In this document: piece by piece, positions 49,864 to 61,489 of the stretch
Layout of the letters: each line of letters opens with the position of its first letter
How positions within the stretch are numbered: position 1 is the first letter of the stretch
Source: Typha latifolia
Taxonomy: Eukaryota > Streptophyta > Magnoliopsida > Poales > Typhaceae
Direction: 5' to 3'
DNA length: 64,000 nucleotides
Assembly: GCA_019914945.1 (NCBI GenBank)
Contig: CM034112.1
Coordinates: 2,441,001-2,505,000, forward strand
Made by a program: the position numbers and the translations under genes
The notes under the pieces: model-generated
The model's database searches: none
What the model saw: the letters and a program-made list of their open reading frames with translations, nothing else
What the model was told of the DNA's origin: nothing

Positions 49864-51096
49864 ATGCTGCAAAGCCACACCCCTCCGATGCTTCCCTCTC
49901 CTGCCCGCCTCGGTCTCCCATCCTCCTCTCCCTCCTCTTCCCTTCCCCCAAACCCTAATCCTAACCCTAACCCTAATCCCAAACCCCCTCCGCCCTCCTC
50001 TTCCTCCTACACCACCATCACCACCTCGTCCTCCACCTCCGCCCTCCTCCCCCTCCTCCCTCCTCTACCCCGCGCCCAATCCCTCCTCACCCACATGTCC
50101 CTCCTCGCCTCCAAGCTCTTTGACCTCTCCCCCAACCGCCCCTTTTGGCTCTCCTCCTTTCGCGGTTCCTTCCCTTCCTTCCTCCCAAACTCGTCTCCCT
50201 CCTCCTCTAATTCCCCTCTCCCCACCTCCACCAAAGACCTCCTCGCTCTCTTCACCTCTCTCCAGACCCAGCTCTTCGAGTCCGTCGCCGAGCTCCAAGA
50301 AATCCTCGACCTCCAGGACTCCAAAAGCAAGCTATCCCGCGAGATCCGCTCCAAGGACTCCACCCTACTAGCCTTCACCAAGAAGCTCCGCGACGCCCAC
50401 CACGTGCTCGACCGCCTTGCCGATGACTACTCCGACTACCGCCGCGATCCCAAGCGGCAAAAAGGAGACGACATTGATTCCCAAACCACCAATTCGCTTC
50501 ACTCCTCGTTGGATCTGGAAGAAATTTTATCCTACGCACATCGGATTAGTTATACTACGTTCGCCCCACCGGAGCACGGGGCAGGGATTGCGCCGCTGCG
50601 GGGGGCACTGCCTCCAGCTCCTCAGGACAACGAGATGAGGGCGTCGCAGTTGTACCATTTTGCGGATTTGGATGTTGGGGTACCGAAGAAGGCGATGGAG
50701 GCGAAGGAGCGGGCAGCGGCGGATGTGATGACGGAGGTGCTGCTGGAGCCGACGCCACCAAGAGAGGAGCTGCCCGTGCCTGTCATGCCTCCAATGCTTC
50801 CGATCGCGGTGCCACCGGGTTGGAGGAAGGGGATGCCGATCGAGTTACCAATCGAGCTTCCACCGGTACCGCCAGGGTGGAAGCCTGGGGATCCTATTAC
50901 ATTGCCATTGGATGGGGTGGTGGTCGGCAACAAGGTGGAGGAACAGCGGATTCCCGGTGTGCCGGCTGGGCCGCCAAAGGCTCCAGAGCCGATACAGGTC
51001 AAGTATGTGCAGCTTGATATCAATCCTGACCAGGATGAGTATAGCAGTGATTATAGCAGTGATGTTGGTAGCTCAGAGGAGGATGACGAAGACTGA
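49864..51096 (+). CDS. MED4: Mediator complex subunit 4 (MED4)
   Basis: A single exon of 410 residues. MED4 belongs to the middle module of Mediator, which links activators to RNA polymerase II. The start MLQSHTPPMLPSPARLGL is the plant MED4 start. A Pro/Ser-rich region follows (residues about 20-60), including an NP repeat coded by telomere-like CCTAACCCTAA units. The core has LLPPLPRAQSLLTHMSLLAS, KLFDLSPNRPFWLSSFRGS, LFTSLQTQLFESVAELQEIL and LDLQDSKSKLSREIRSKDST, a coiled coil. Then HRISYTTFAPPEHGAGIAPL and RGALPPAPQDNEMRASQLYH are the strongest family marks. The tail has repeated PPGW motifs and PEPIQVKYVQLDINPDQDEY, ending in acidic residues. The PPGWR..GMP and PPGWKPGDP pair is a Pro-rich repeat. 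No intron, as in many plant MED4 genes. Confidence 0.93.
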   Translation: MLQSHTPPMLPSPARLGLPSSSPSSSLPPNPNPNPNPNPKPPPPSSSSYTTITTSSSTSALLPLLPPLPRAQSLLTHMSLLASKLFDLSPNRPFWLSSFRGSFPSFLPNSSPSSSNSPLPTSTKDLLALFTSLQTQLFESVAELQEILDLQDSKSKLSREIRSKDSTLLAFTKKLRDAHHVLDRLADDYSDYRRDPKRQKGDDIDSQTTNSLHSSLDLEEILSYAHRISYTTFAPPEHGAGIAPLRGALPPAPQDNEMRASQLYHFADLDVGVPKKAMEAKERAAADVMTEVLLEPTPPREELPVPVMPPMLPIAVPPGWRKGMPIELPIELPPVPPGWKPGDPITLPLDGVVVGNKVEEQRIPGVPAGPPKAPEPIQVKYVQLDINPDQDEYSSDYSSDVGSSEEDDED

Positions 51097-53911
51097 GATT
51101 TTTAGGTAAACTCACTGTGTCTATTATATTTATTTTATTTTTCTTTATCCAAGTTGTTCTACTTAGACTACTTTGCACCATTTCCTTTTAGAAGTATGGC
51201 TAATTAGTGATATTCTAATATTCGTCATCGTCATTTCTTCAGATTTTTCTATGTCTCATATCTTTCAAGTTGAAGAAAACATCAGTAAATTGGGTTCTGG
51301 TTTTGTTTAGTTTAGTTAAATGGGTTCTTATGCTACCACATGGAAATCTATACAGTACGCAAAGATAGTTTGTTTTGTTAGTACTGTTTATATGTTTTTT
51401 GTTATGAATTATTCTTTATAACTTAAAAGTACACTCTGCATGTACTAGGAAGAGGTGAGAAGGCAGGTAGCGGTCATGGTTCTACCATATATTAGAAAGT
51501 AGTAATTATGCTCGAAGCTTGAAGAACTACAAGGTTGATAACTCGATAAGTTTGTACTTGCCATGTAAAAGTTAGTTTAGTTCTTAATGTTGGTTATATA
51601 TCCTATATAAGAGTTGCTTTATCTTTTCTTTCATCACTTCTGCCTTTCGAAGTACTGTATGGAAGCATTTCATTGTAGTGTTTACAATTGACATTTATTG
51701 GAAACAATTCAATGGAGATATCTTTTCATCAAGCAGATCCAGATATACTGGTGTCTTCATTCAACAAGATGCATTTGTTCTTCTGAAGAATTACATTGTT
51801 CACTGGTGAGGAGTCATTTTATCTGTTATTTGGGGGACCTCTGATCTGACATATAATGTTCTCTTTCTGCATGGCAAATTGTTGTCTGGTTTCAGATTTT
51901 AATTGATCATACATCTTTACATGGAAACTAGTCTTCGGAGTGTTGTCTGTTTTGGGGAATCTTTCTGGTCTATAAGTGCCAACTCACTTCTTTATTATTT
52001 TGAATTCTTTCTCCATGTTTGCTTGTGAGTGCCACTTCTGCTCACCCCCACTCGGCCACTTCTTTGTTATGTTGATTATAATGCTGGAAGCCCGATATCG
52101 GTTAGCTTTTTAATACCTTTTAGTGCAATGCTAAGGTTAATATACCTCATTTGAGAATCCTGAAATACAGGGCCCAATATTTAGAGTTCTATTTGGCATA
52201 TACACATCTTCACTTCTATTTGATGTATTAGTAAACCCAGAAAGTTGAAGGATTTATGGAAATCTGATCTCATAAGTCATAATAATCTGGAATGAAATAA
52301 AAATGCTTTCCTTTCCTATTTTTTCTGTTGATTCTATGATTCCAAGCTATCTTATCAAATTTCACTTGTTTCCTCTCCATTCAATGATATACCAAAACTA
52401 CAATGTGTGATTCAAAATAGTTTGTGAGCACGTTATGTTAAGCAAGCTCGGGGAGCCTTGATGTACATGGTTTGTTTACAGAGCCCTTTGATTGGACAAC
52501 AGGCATGAAGAATTAGGTTATAGTGCTTTACTAATTGAGATTAATGCTGCATATTAATCTGTGCATTGCATGGAGCCGCTCTTTCTGCTGACTTCTTTTT
52601 GTTACTATCTTTTCGCGACTTATCTAATTATACAAGTGAATTCAAAACTCAAATTAAACTGGAACTGTTGCATGATGAAATATTTTTTAAAGCTTCGATA
52701 TATGATATGCGGTTACGTGATAATATTCAACTCTTTTGTTTGCCTTTTTCCATGAAACATTCTCTGTTTTGTATATTGCATCATGAAGTATAATCATAGT
52801 TCTCTGTTCAATATCGTGTTTTTTTTTCTTTCTATGAAGGTACTCTCGTAGTCATGATAGATTTCACCAAAAGCACCTGCATATTAGGAGGAGCCAGCTT
52901 GCATCTGAAGACCAAATTTCTCAATAAGTTTTCTCTTATGGTCCAAATGCCAATTGGCAATCCTCTTTCAGTTGTAACTATATTCAAGCTTAGTCTGTGC
53001 AACAACCTTCCTTCCATTATGCATATTCCCAAGCTGCCTCTAATACTGTGAATTGTGCTTGCCATATGGCTCGATTGATTGCTATTCTTTCTTGGTAACT
53101 CAACTAGGAACTCCTTGTTTTGAACCAAAGAAGATGACTTGCTGTCTTGTTAAGGAATTACTGAATGGCTTGCAAGTTGCAATCAAGTTTCTAAACCTTG
53201 TAAGCAATGTCTTGAAGATGATGCCACTTTTGGGAATTAGCCATCTAAACTAGTTGAAAATATTGTTAAAGTTCTCATGAAACAAATTATAACATATAGA
53301 AGATCACAAAAATGGATCGCGTTCTCCTGGCCTCTTCAACTACTTATGATTCATGAGTTTGAATTCAATAAATTTTCCAATTGCTTACGTGGCAGCCTCT
53401 GTTCGAGGTGAGATGTGGCGCTAGCCTATGAGAGGGTGCCAGATGGACGAACTGCTGGAAAAATCTCCAATCTACCAGTTGGCTTGAGCCCATCTGTGAC
53501 TGTAACCCATTAAAGACAAACTCCCATAACGGGGCCCAATCAAAGATCCGAACCCGACTTCTGGTCGGTTTCTTGCCTCTCCATTGCGCAGCGAAGCAGT
53601 TTGAAACCGTCAACTCGAATCATCTGAACCGTTTATATCCGTCTCTTGCCGGCACGATCTACGGTAGTAACTCACGGATCATCTTAATCTAATCTCTCCC
53701 TCGGAGCAAAGAAGAATGAAGATTCGGAGAAAACACCGAAACTACTCCGCATCCGAAGCCAACTTTTCTTTCGAAGGCGACGGAGAAAAGGTACAAATAA
53801 TCCATCTTCTTCGTCCTCGCAGATCCACCAAATCCTAACCCTAGCTCTCGATCTCGCGATCTCACGATCTTGATCTCTTCGTCGATCGGAGAAGAGAAGC
53901 CACCACTGGAG
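51097..53911. other. MED4 3' flank and FREE1 promoter, no gene recognised
   Basis: Bases 51097 to about 53250 are T-rich and resemble 3' UTR or intron DNA; short ORFs near 52561-52793, 52832-53128 and 53053-53253 match nothing I know. Some of this could be spliced 3' UTR or a non-coding RNA. The last 500 bases are the FREE1 promoter and leader, with GGGGCCC near 53539 and a telo-box AACCCTAG at 53838-53845. Confidence 0.45.
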
Positions 53912-56900
53912 ATGCAGCAAGGTAACGAATACAACCCCTCCTACTACGCCCACCAGTACGCTTCCTCCTTCACTAGCCTTAACCCTAATCCAGGGGAATT
54001 CCCTTCGTCCACTCCAATCCAGTCGAGCTACGCCTCGGCTCCTCCTTATTCCCACTACTCTGCCCCTGAATACACCGCCGCCTCTTACCCTCCTTATCCC
54101 CACAATCCTGATATCCCTCCTTCGGCCCCTTCCTACTCTAATCCCCAACCTCAAAACCTACCCCAATCTCCCCAGTTTACCTCCTTTCCACCCTACAATC
54201 CATCGCCGTACCAGCCGGATCCGGCGCCGGCGCCAGCGCCTGCACCAGCGCCGTACTCCCTCCCGCAGCAGCCCTCTTCTGCTCCGTATTACCCCTATGA
54301 TAGCCATCAGCCGCCGGCCGTGAATTATTCCCATCATGCAAACCCCAATCCGAATCTCGGGTCCTCTGCTTACCCGTCCTATGAGAACCCTTACGAATCC
54401 AGTGCTGCTCGGTTAGATCAAGGCGGTGCGTATTTCAATGACAATTCTGGGAGGTATGGGCCGGGCGTGACCGGTGGGTACAACCGGAGCAGCTCAGGTT
54501 ATGAGGAGGATCTCTATGGGAAGAAGCCTGAGAGTGGTTTGCGCTACGATCAGGTTGGGGTGCAAGATGATGGACTTGGTGAAGGTGTTTATGCTTATGA
54601 TGGTGGTCGGTCGGAGCCATACGGTGCTAGGGGAACCACCGGGAGTAGGTCTTCAGCTTTGTTTGATGATTATGGGAGGTCCATTAGCTCCTCTTTGGAT
54701 AGAAAGGAGCAGGGTGCGAGCAAGGCAAAGGTTGTGAGGGCGGTGCCGAAGGTGGATGTGCAACAGGATGTGAAGAATGGTGTCCAGAAATTCCGAGTCA
54801 AGCTGTTGGCAGAAACATATGGCCAGAGTACCATGGATGTCCTTTGTCAGGTACTGAGAAAAAAGAACCATCTGTATCCGCGTAATATTACTGATACATG
54901 CTGAAACCTGCGCATCTAAGCTTCAAACGGGTAATTTCATTTTCCTTAGTTATCATTGCAAGCTTTGGAGAGGAAAAGAAGGAACAAGAATCTGGCTTTC
55001 TTTCTGATACATATGAAATTGGATTTCTGAGCTTTAAGCTGATAGTTGGGTAAAAATGTAATCTTTGTTAATTTTGATTTAGGATTGTTCTCTAGTTGGT
55101 CATCTTGTTGGGTACGGCCTAGTTTCTTGATATGTATTTATCTTGTGGGGAATATTTCACTGCATAATCTTCAGTTTATGTATCCGAGTAGTTTGCCTTC
55201 TTTTTCATCCTCCCTAGCTACATATGAGTCCTTTTTGTTTAGACCGGTGAGTAGCATGTCATAAGCTCATGGAGCCCTTAACTTCATAAAGGTGCTAAGC
55301 TTCTAAGATTGTCAAACTTGAGTTCTTGTTGTCACCTGTGATTTCTATTACTTTGTGTCTCTGCTTCTTTCCTGTGTGTCAATCTTTTTCTTTCATGTGG
55401 CATTCATTCATCTAGAAGACTGAATTATTTGAAATCCCTCTCAGTCCCATAATATATGAATTATGGAACTCCTATTATGAATTTGGTTAACACATGATAA
55501 TTCATTCTGTACATAGTTAATCATTTTGTAAACTTATGATTGTCTGTAGGCCTTCAAAACTTTAATGAATTTACATTTGCTTTACCAGTCATAATGGTGT
55601 ACAAATGATTAAGTATTATTCTGTTGCATAGATTGGTTTGGATGGGATCCGGATGCTTGATCCAAGTACTAATAGAACACTGAGGATTTATCCGCTTGAG
55701 AACGTGACAAGATGTGAAGTAAGTTGGCTTAGACTGTTTGATGCAGGATCTTAGCTATGTCTTTATCTTTATTTATGATTTACTTCTAAGATTATACACT
55801 CGTTCCATCTTTATCTAGGTTGTTGATTCTTCCATCTTAGCCTTCTGGTCCAAGAGCTCTGTTGATGTTGAACCAAGGCGGATAAGGCTACAGTCAAACA
55901 GCTATACTACCAGTACCTTACTTGACACAGTGACAGCCGCAACGGTGCAGGTCTGACATCTATTCCCTGTTCTCTTTACTAGTATTGATTTGTGTCGTAT
56001 CTACAGTTATCTCTACTCTATAATTGTTATTTATCCTCAAGGCTGTAAATTAGGCATAGAGTGCACTTATATACACCACAACAATGTAAATTTGGTAAAA
56101 ATCTACTTTTTGTGACCTTTTAATCATGCTCGTACATACATTCGGTTCCAATACCCTTTTCCCAGAATGATAAGGATCGGGTTGAATGGGTAATTCAGCT
56201 GGCTGTTTCTTGGCCAATATATATACACTTGGACACATATATATTAACTGCCCGATCCACATGTGATGCATGTTCGAGATCCTTCTCTATCTGTACCTTT
56301 TCTATGAAACCCCATCTCTCATGGTAGGCTTTACTTTGAGACTTGAAATAAGCCAAAAGTAAGTTATTTCTTGCCATCAATGTTTCTTCTCCTTTGACTT
56401 TTTCTATTTATTCTTTCTAATTATCTGATTCGGTAGTCTCTCCTATGTTCTTTTAGCATGGTTCTGATGCATAATCTCGAAGTTATGTTGCACATTTGTC
56501 ATACCAAGAATTTCTCGTTCTGAGATATTTCCAATCTTAGTTTAAGGAGATGGGTGGGAATAGCCTTTCTAGAGGCAAAGGAGCTGCTGATGCTGGCAAG
56601 CCATCTGAACAGCCAAATGAGAAGAAGAAAGGTTTTGATTGGATGAACTTGATAAAACCTATCAACGAGGAGAAAGACCATTGGGTAAGCTTGGTCTCTA
56701 TTCTTTCACAATGATCTCTCATCACATTTCAGTTGGCACTTATATTTCTTGGAAGATCAACTTCTGTTTACTTTGTTGTTACATTATCTTGTTGGTGAAG
56801 AAGTTTGTGATTAATTTTTTCCCTGCTAATCTGCTTCTGTAAAATTTGCTCTATCGTGTTAGTGTGATATTTGGTTAACTGATCTGGTCTTCATTTAGAA

Positions 56901-59713
56901 ATCGTTATCTTCTGGATATGGTTTTTTAATAAACTCAGCGGATTATCCTATTTGTAATGCTCATGTTTGTAGCAGTCCTTTACTCATTAGATGTTGCTGC
57001 TGTCTTTTATCTCTTGCTTCACTAAGGTTCTTATGACCTATTATGGGTAAATGTGAAAGGTTGTATTCTTGTAGGGACTTGGTATAATGGCAAACTACTA
57101 TACTCTGAGAATTTCTGTAGTTTCACTAAAATGTGAATATGGTCTTGAATGTTATTCCTGTTTAGTGGTGACATCAGAATTCAAGATTCGCTATTATTTG
57201 GATCAGTCACTTTAAGATGAATTATAATTAGGCCCGTCATATTAATTTAAAGAAAGTAGCATTGGGTAATCTGGAAACTTTAGTATACTCATTTTTGACA
57301 TTTTCACTTTTATTTACATCTTAACTCACCACCAGAAGCTGTGTTTGCTAAATTATGTTCATTTAATCATGTCTTCAGTAGGTTCTGACCTCATTAGTCC
57401 CTGTGCTCTAGGCTTTTCAGTTTTTGATGGATATAGTGCTTGGGTTTGTTGTAACTATTGCCCACAGTCCATAGAAGGTATTTCCTTGACTTGCAACTAA
57501 GCATGTAAACCTTTTCTATCAGGCGGCGAGATTACTTTTTTTGGATTGGTCTTAGTTGGTTTTAATTTGGAATATATGTTACCTTACCTTTTAGAGTAAT
57601 AGTGAGAGATGTATTATGACAATTTTATGACATATTTTGGTTCTTCTGTACATTTTCATGCAGGGGGTGACATTTATCATTCTGATTATTTTTACTATAT
57701 ATTGTCGGATTTATTTTGGGTCAATTTAGTTTCTGGTTCTCCATTTACTTGGACAGCTTAGTTTGATTTGGTCTAATTGCACTTCCTCTTCTTAGGTTCC
57801 AGATGAAGCAGTCAATAAATGCACGTCATGTGGGGGCGATTTTGGAGCTTTCAACCGAAGGGTAATAAACTCCGTGATTTGATTATTAATCATTTATGAT
57901 CTTGATCATGGCTCAAGGTTCAACTTTTCATGCACTAACATGATTACTTCATCTTCTCAGCATCATTGCAGGAATTGTGGTGACATATTCTGTGACAAGT
58001 GTACCCAGGGTAGAATTGCTCTTACTGCGGATGAGAATGCTCAACCAGTCCGAGTTTGTGATAGATGCATGGTATTCCTGTCTGCTTTATATTGATGCAC
58101 TATTTAATTCTAGTTCATTTTGGCAGGTTCTTTATTTAATATCTTAATTTGATCTATATGGATCTGGCATGATCCATCATTTAGGAGGATGAAAAAATTA
58201 ATGCTTAAATGAGTATTTATAGTTTTGTAGCCTTTGTAGCCTTAGGGTACAGTGGGCCACCCTTTCCCCCCTTAATATGTTGTTATGAGACATAGATAAT
58301 TCTTTCCATATATCAGTCAAATTAATTGCTTTATAGGTTGAACTTTCTGTATTTTTCTGTCAAGTCCTAATGATTGGCTGCAATGTAGTCCATGTAAGGT
58401 TATAACTGTGTTAATGGATTTAGTATTCAGAGGACAGAAAAAAGAATATCCAGAAGAGCTAATACCCTGAATGATAATCTCTCTTAATATAGCAGCAATT
58501 ATGAAATATCGCAGTAGCAAGAATTGGTAGGAACTTACATCTTTCGTGACTAATAGAAAGACAGTTTGTCACCTGAAATTCTGGTTGTGATATTTTCATG
58601 ATACAGATTTGCACAGTGATACCTGGCTGTTTCTTTTGTTGTATTGTCCACAGGCAGAAGTTTCTCATAGGCTAAGCATTGCAAAGGAAGCTGCCAGTAA
58701 ACCTGCTACACTGCACAGTCATGAAGATCTTGCCAAAAAGCTTCAGGTATTTTCCAGTATTTAAATTTCTTATGATTTACTACTTATTTTGATAGATCTG
58801 ATTTGAAGAAATGATGACCAATAAATAGAACAATATATTTATTATTACTCTAGCAATTAACCAACATTCACTTGCCAATTTGGGAGAAGGCATCTGTGCC
58901 ATTTGTACCGGTCATGTTAGTTGGGCACCAGTATGGTATACTTGATTATATGCCATGATACTATATCTTGCTGCCACTTTGCTGATGGGGACAGGCATGC
59001 TGGCATGGTACCTGATTGGTGGGAGCTGTTCTGAGGAGGCTGCATTTCAGACAGCCCACCTCGAACCCCCTCCGAGCCAATAGGGCAGTGCCACATACCT
59101 TGGCTTGAGCAAATTTCTGCAGTTGGAACTGCAGAGTTTTGTGGCTGGCAATAGGGGGGCTTGTTGAAAACCTTTAGGCCTACACTGCAACTATTGCCAA
59201 TAAATTCTGAAAAAGAAAAAAAAATAGAATTTAGGTGAATGGGATGGAGGAAATAACATATGTGACGATATCCGTAATCTATTGAAGTGACTGACCCAAT
59301 TGGGTTTTTTTATCAGGAGGAGATGGAAAAGAATCGAAAGTCATCCTCAGGTATTTTTTTGGTTACTTTAATCTGGAAATACACTTTAATACACCATACC
59401 ATATCTAAAATTTTCTGCATGCTGCTTGATAGGTTTGAAGACTTCTGACAGATCCAGTAAGCGGATGAGGGAAGTTGCATGTCCTGTATGCACCGTCCAT
59501 CTTCAGGTAAAAATAAGATGAATCTATTATATGCATAGAACCTCATTGTGTTGCTTTTCTTTTTCCTGAAATATGTCTGCATCCGCGCACGTCTGTATCC
59601 GATTGGTACTTAGTCATCAGGTTCCTCATTTCCAGGTTCAAGTTCCAACCTCCGGATCTGAAACAATCGAATGCGGTGTCTGCCAACATCCTTTCCTCGT
59701 TAGTGCCCATTGA
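53912..59713 (+). CDS. FREE1: FREE1/FYVE1, plant ESCRT component with FYVE zinc finger
   Basis: Ten exons: 53912-54850, 55632-55718, 55819-55950, 56541-56684, 57796-57861, 57961-58071, 58654-58746, 59317-59350, 59433-59506 and 59636-59713. They give 585 residues (Arabidopsis FREE1 is about 600). FREE1 binds PI3P on late endosomes, interacts with ESCRT-I and ubiquitin, and is needed for vacuolar sorting and autophagy. The first 230 residues are a disordered Pro/Tyr/Ser-rich region with a PAPAPAPAPAP run. Exons 1-4 carry the conserved middle (VQKFRVKLLAETYGQSTMDV, IGLDGIRMLDPSTNRTLRIY, SSILAFWSKSSVDVEPRRIR). The FYVE finger is residues about 443-492: CTSCG, RRHHCRNCGDIFCDKC, VRVCDRC, with the PI3P-binding RHHC basic motif intact. 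The C-terminus has a coiled coil (SHEDLAKKLQEEMEKNRKSS) and two Cys pairs (CPVC, CGVC), ending LVSAH. Start ATG 53912 follows a telo-box leader; frame-compatible codons upstream are non-ATG. Confidence 0.95.
54851..59635 (+). other. Introns of FREE1
   Basis: Nine introns with GT-AG ends. Those over 300 bases (intron 1, 54851-55631; intron 3, 55951-56540; intron 4, 56685-57795; intron 6, 58072-58653; intron 7, 58747-59316) are T-rich and hold no recognisable gene. Bases 58980-59170 within intron 7 are GC-richer than their surroundings (GGAGCTGTTCTGAGGAGGCT) and may be an inserted fragment of unknown origin. Confidence 0.7.
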
Positions 59714-61489
59714 TACCCAGAGCACTATAAATTTGTCTTTTTCACAAAGAATAAATAAGCTTGGTTTCCAGTTTGTGTATATTTTGTAAGATGATCTTAT
59801 TTGTAAGTTTATACATGAGTTTCACTTAGCACTCAGATTGCAAATTGCATAATGTTATTTAGGCAGGAGACGAGGAATTGCACAATGTTTTTTTCTCAAA
59901 AAATCAAATTGCACAATGTTCCTCTGGAAACGCATGTTATTGGCTTTAAATGTTTTAACACTTGACGTTAGTTGGATAAACGAGGTATGATGATGACGCT
60001 GTTTGTTTAGTGCACTGAGCAGAGATTTGTATGTTGTTGATCTCTCTCGTCTGATCCTCTCTTATCTTATTTGAAGTCGAGCTTCTGAATGAATTTAAGA
60101 AGCTATGGGTAATTATTGGCAACTCCATTTGACTACTTGTTAGATTTTCTAGTATACGTGTTATAAAAACTAAAAAGATGACAGACAAATCGACAAAACT
60201 AATCATTTATCACCAACTGCTTGCTTTTTAAGAAAATATAAAATAGAAAAGGGATAGAAACTAATGCTCTTCATTTTTAATTCCTTCCTGCCTAGATTCA
60301 TCTCTTTGTTAAAAGGTAAACTTTATCTTAGTGTAATTTTGAAGGGAAAAAATATATTTTGTCCCCTTTTACTCAAGCCATATTCTAAAATGTTCTCCTT
60401 GTATTTTAATTTATATGCAATCGAAAAATAACGGCGAAGATAATTTTCCTATTAATTTTTTTAAAAGACTTGTAATCATTCTGTTCTTCTATATTATCCA
60501 GTTTTGGAATACTTGCGATGTCTGAAATATAAAACTGAGAAGGAATAAGATGAAAGAAGAATTATACGTCAATTTTCAACAAAAGGATTATTTTATAAAC
60601 TTAGTTGTTATAAAACAAAAACAAAAAAGTATTTTGGTCTTTTAATATTAAAATTAACCTCTATCATACTGTTGCATATTAATTAGAATCATAAAAGGGT
60701 CAAGAAAGATCAAGGAGGCACTCCAAATTTTGGCCTAACCACAGATTGTTATTATATTTTCTGTCCTTTTATATCATAGACACTGTTTAGTATGTGTTTG
60801 GTTCCCTTAAAAAGTTATTTAAAAAAAAAAAAACTGGAGTAGGAAAATCCTCAACCCAAGTACACATAACCCATTAACATTTAACCCTAGTTACTTTCAA
60901 GGGGGCTGGCCAATCCACTGGTTGGTTGGTTTTATTGGCAACATGTGCACAGTCGCCAAGTCGATTTAAAAAATAGCACAAAGTTAAATTAGAGAGTACA
61001 TTCAGGGAAAAGTTTATTTTGGGTTCTGCATACTAATCATGGATAGTGATCCAAGAACAGAATCGCATAAAAGATAGAATATGAGAGACATACCTAAGTT
61101 TGATTGCGTAGCAAAGGCTTTTTTTCCCATGCTAGAATGGATTCCTAGAAATTATTGAAGCATTCAACTAATCTTGCTAAAGATTATTCAGTACAGGATA
61201 AGAAAGACAAACATAACAAAGGTTTGTAAATCTGGGTAACAGCCTAGTCTCAACTAAATGCAGAATAATTATTAACATATCTTGCTTGCATTTATGAACT
61301 TGAAACCTAGATTAACTTTTCCAGAAATTCCTTTTACTAGATTAACTTGAATCACCAAGGGAAGGATGGATAAATTTGAATCTACAATTGCTAGATAACT
61401 AACTTTCATTATGCAGTTCCTACTCTTAAAATAGAATCTTGGGGGTAAAAAAAAACTCAATGCTAAGAAGTGTTGTAAGTGAAAATTGA
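59714..61489. other. Spacer between convergent FREE1 and the transporter gene
   Basis: The first 150 bases are FREE1 3' UTR. The rest is AT-rich. Short minus-strand ORFs (59955-60206, 61272-61460) carry no known motif. Nothing recognised. Confidence 0.5.

Noticed and set aside
49950..49985. Interstitial telomere
   Set aside because: Only a few 6-base units and in a reading frame kept by MED4; not a telomeric array.
50007..51023. Minus-strand ORFs over MED4
   Set aside because: Antisense of a proven coding frame; Gly/Arg/Glu-rich shadow of the CT-rich sense strand.
53870..53911. N-terminal extension of FREE1 to 53870
   Set aside because: It would start at TTG; the ATG at 53912 gives the family start MQQG.
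53684..54154. Minus-strand ORF over the FREE1 leader and exon 1
   Set aside because: Shadow of the Pro/Tyr/Ser-rich exon; no motif.
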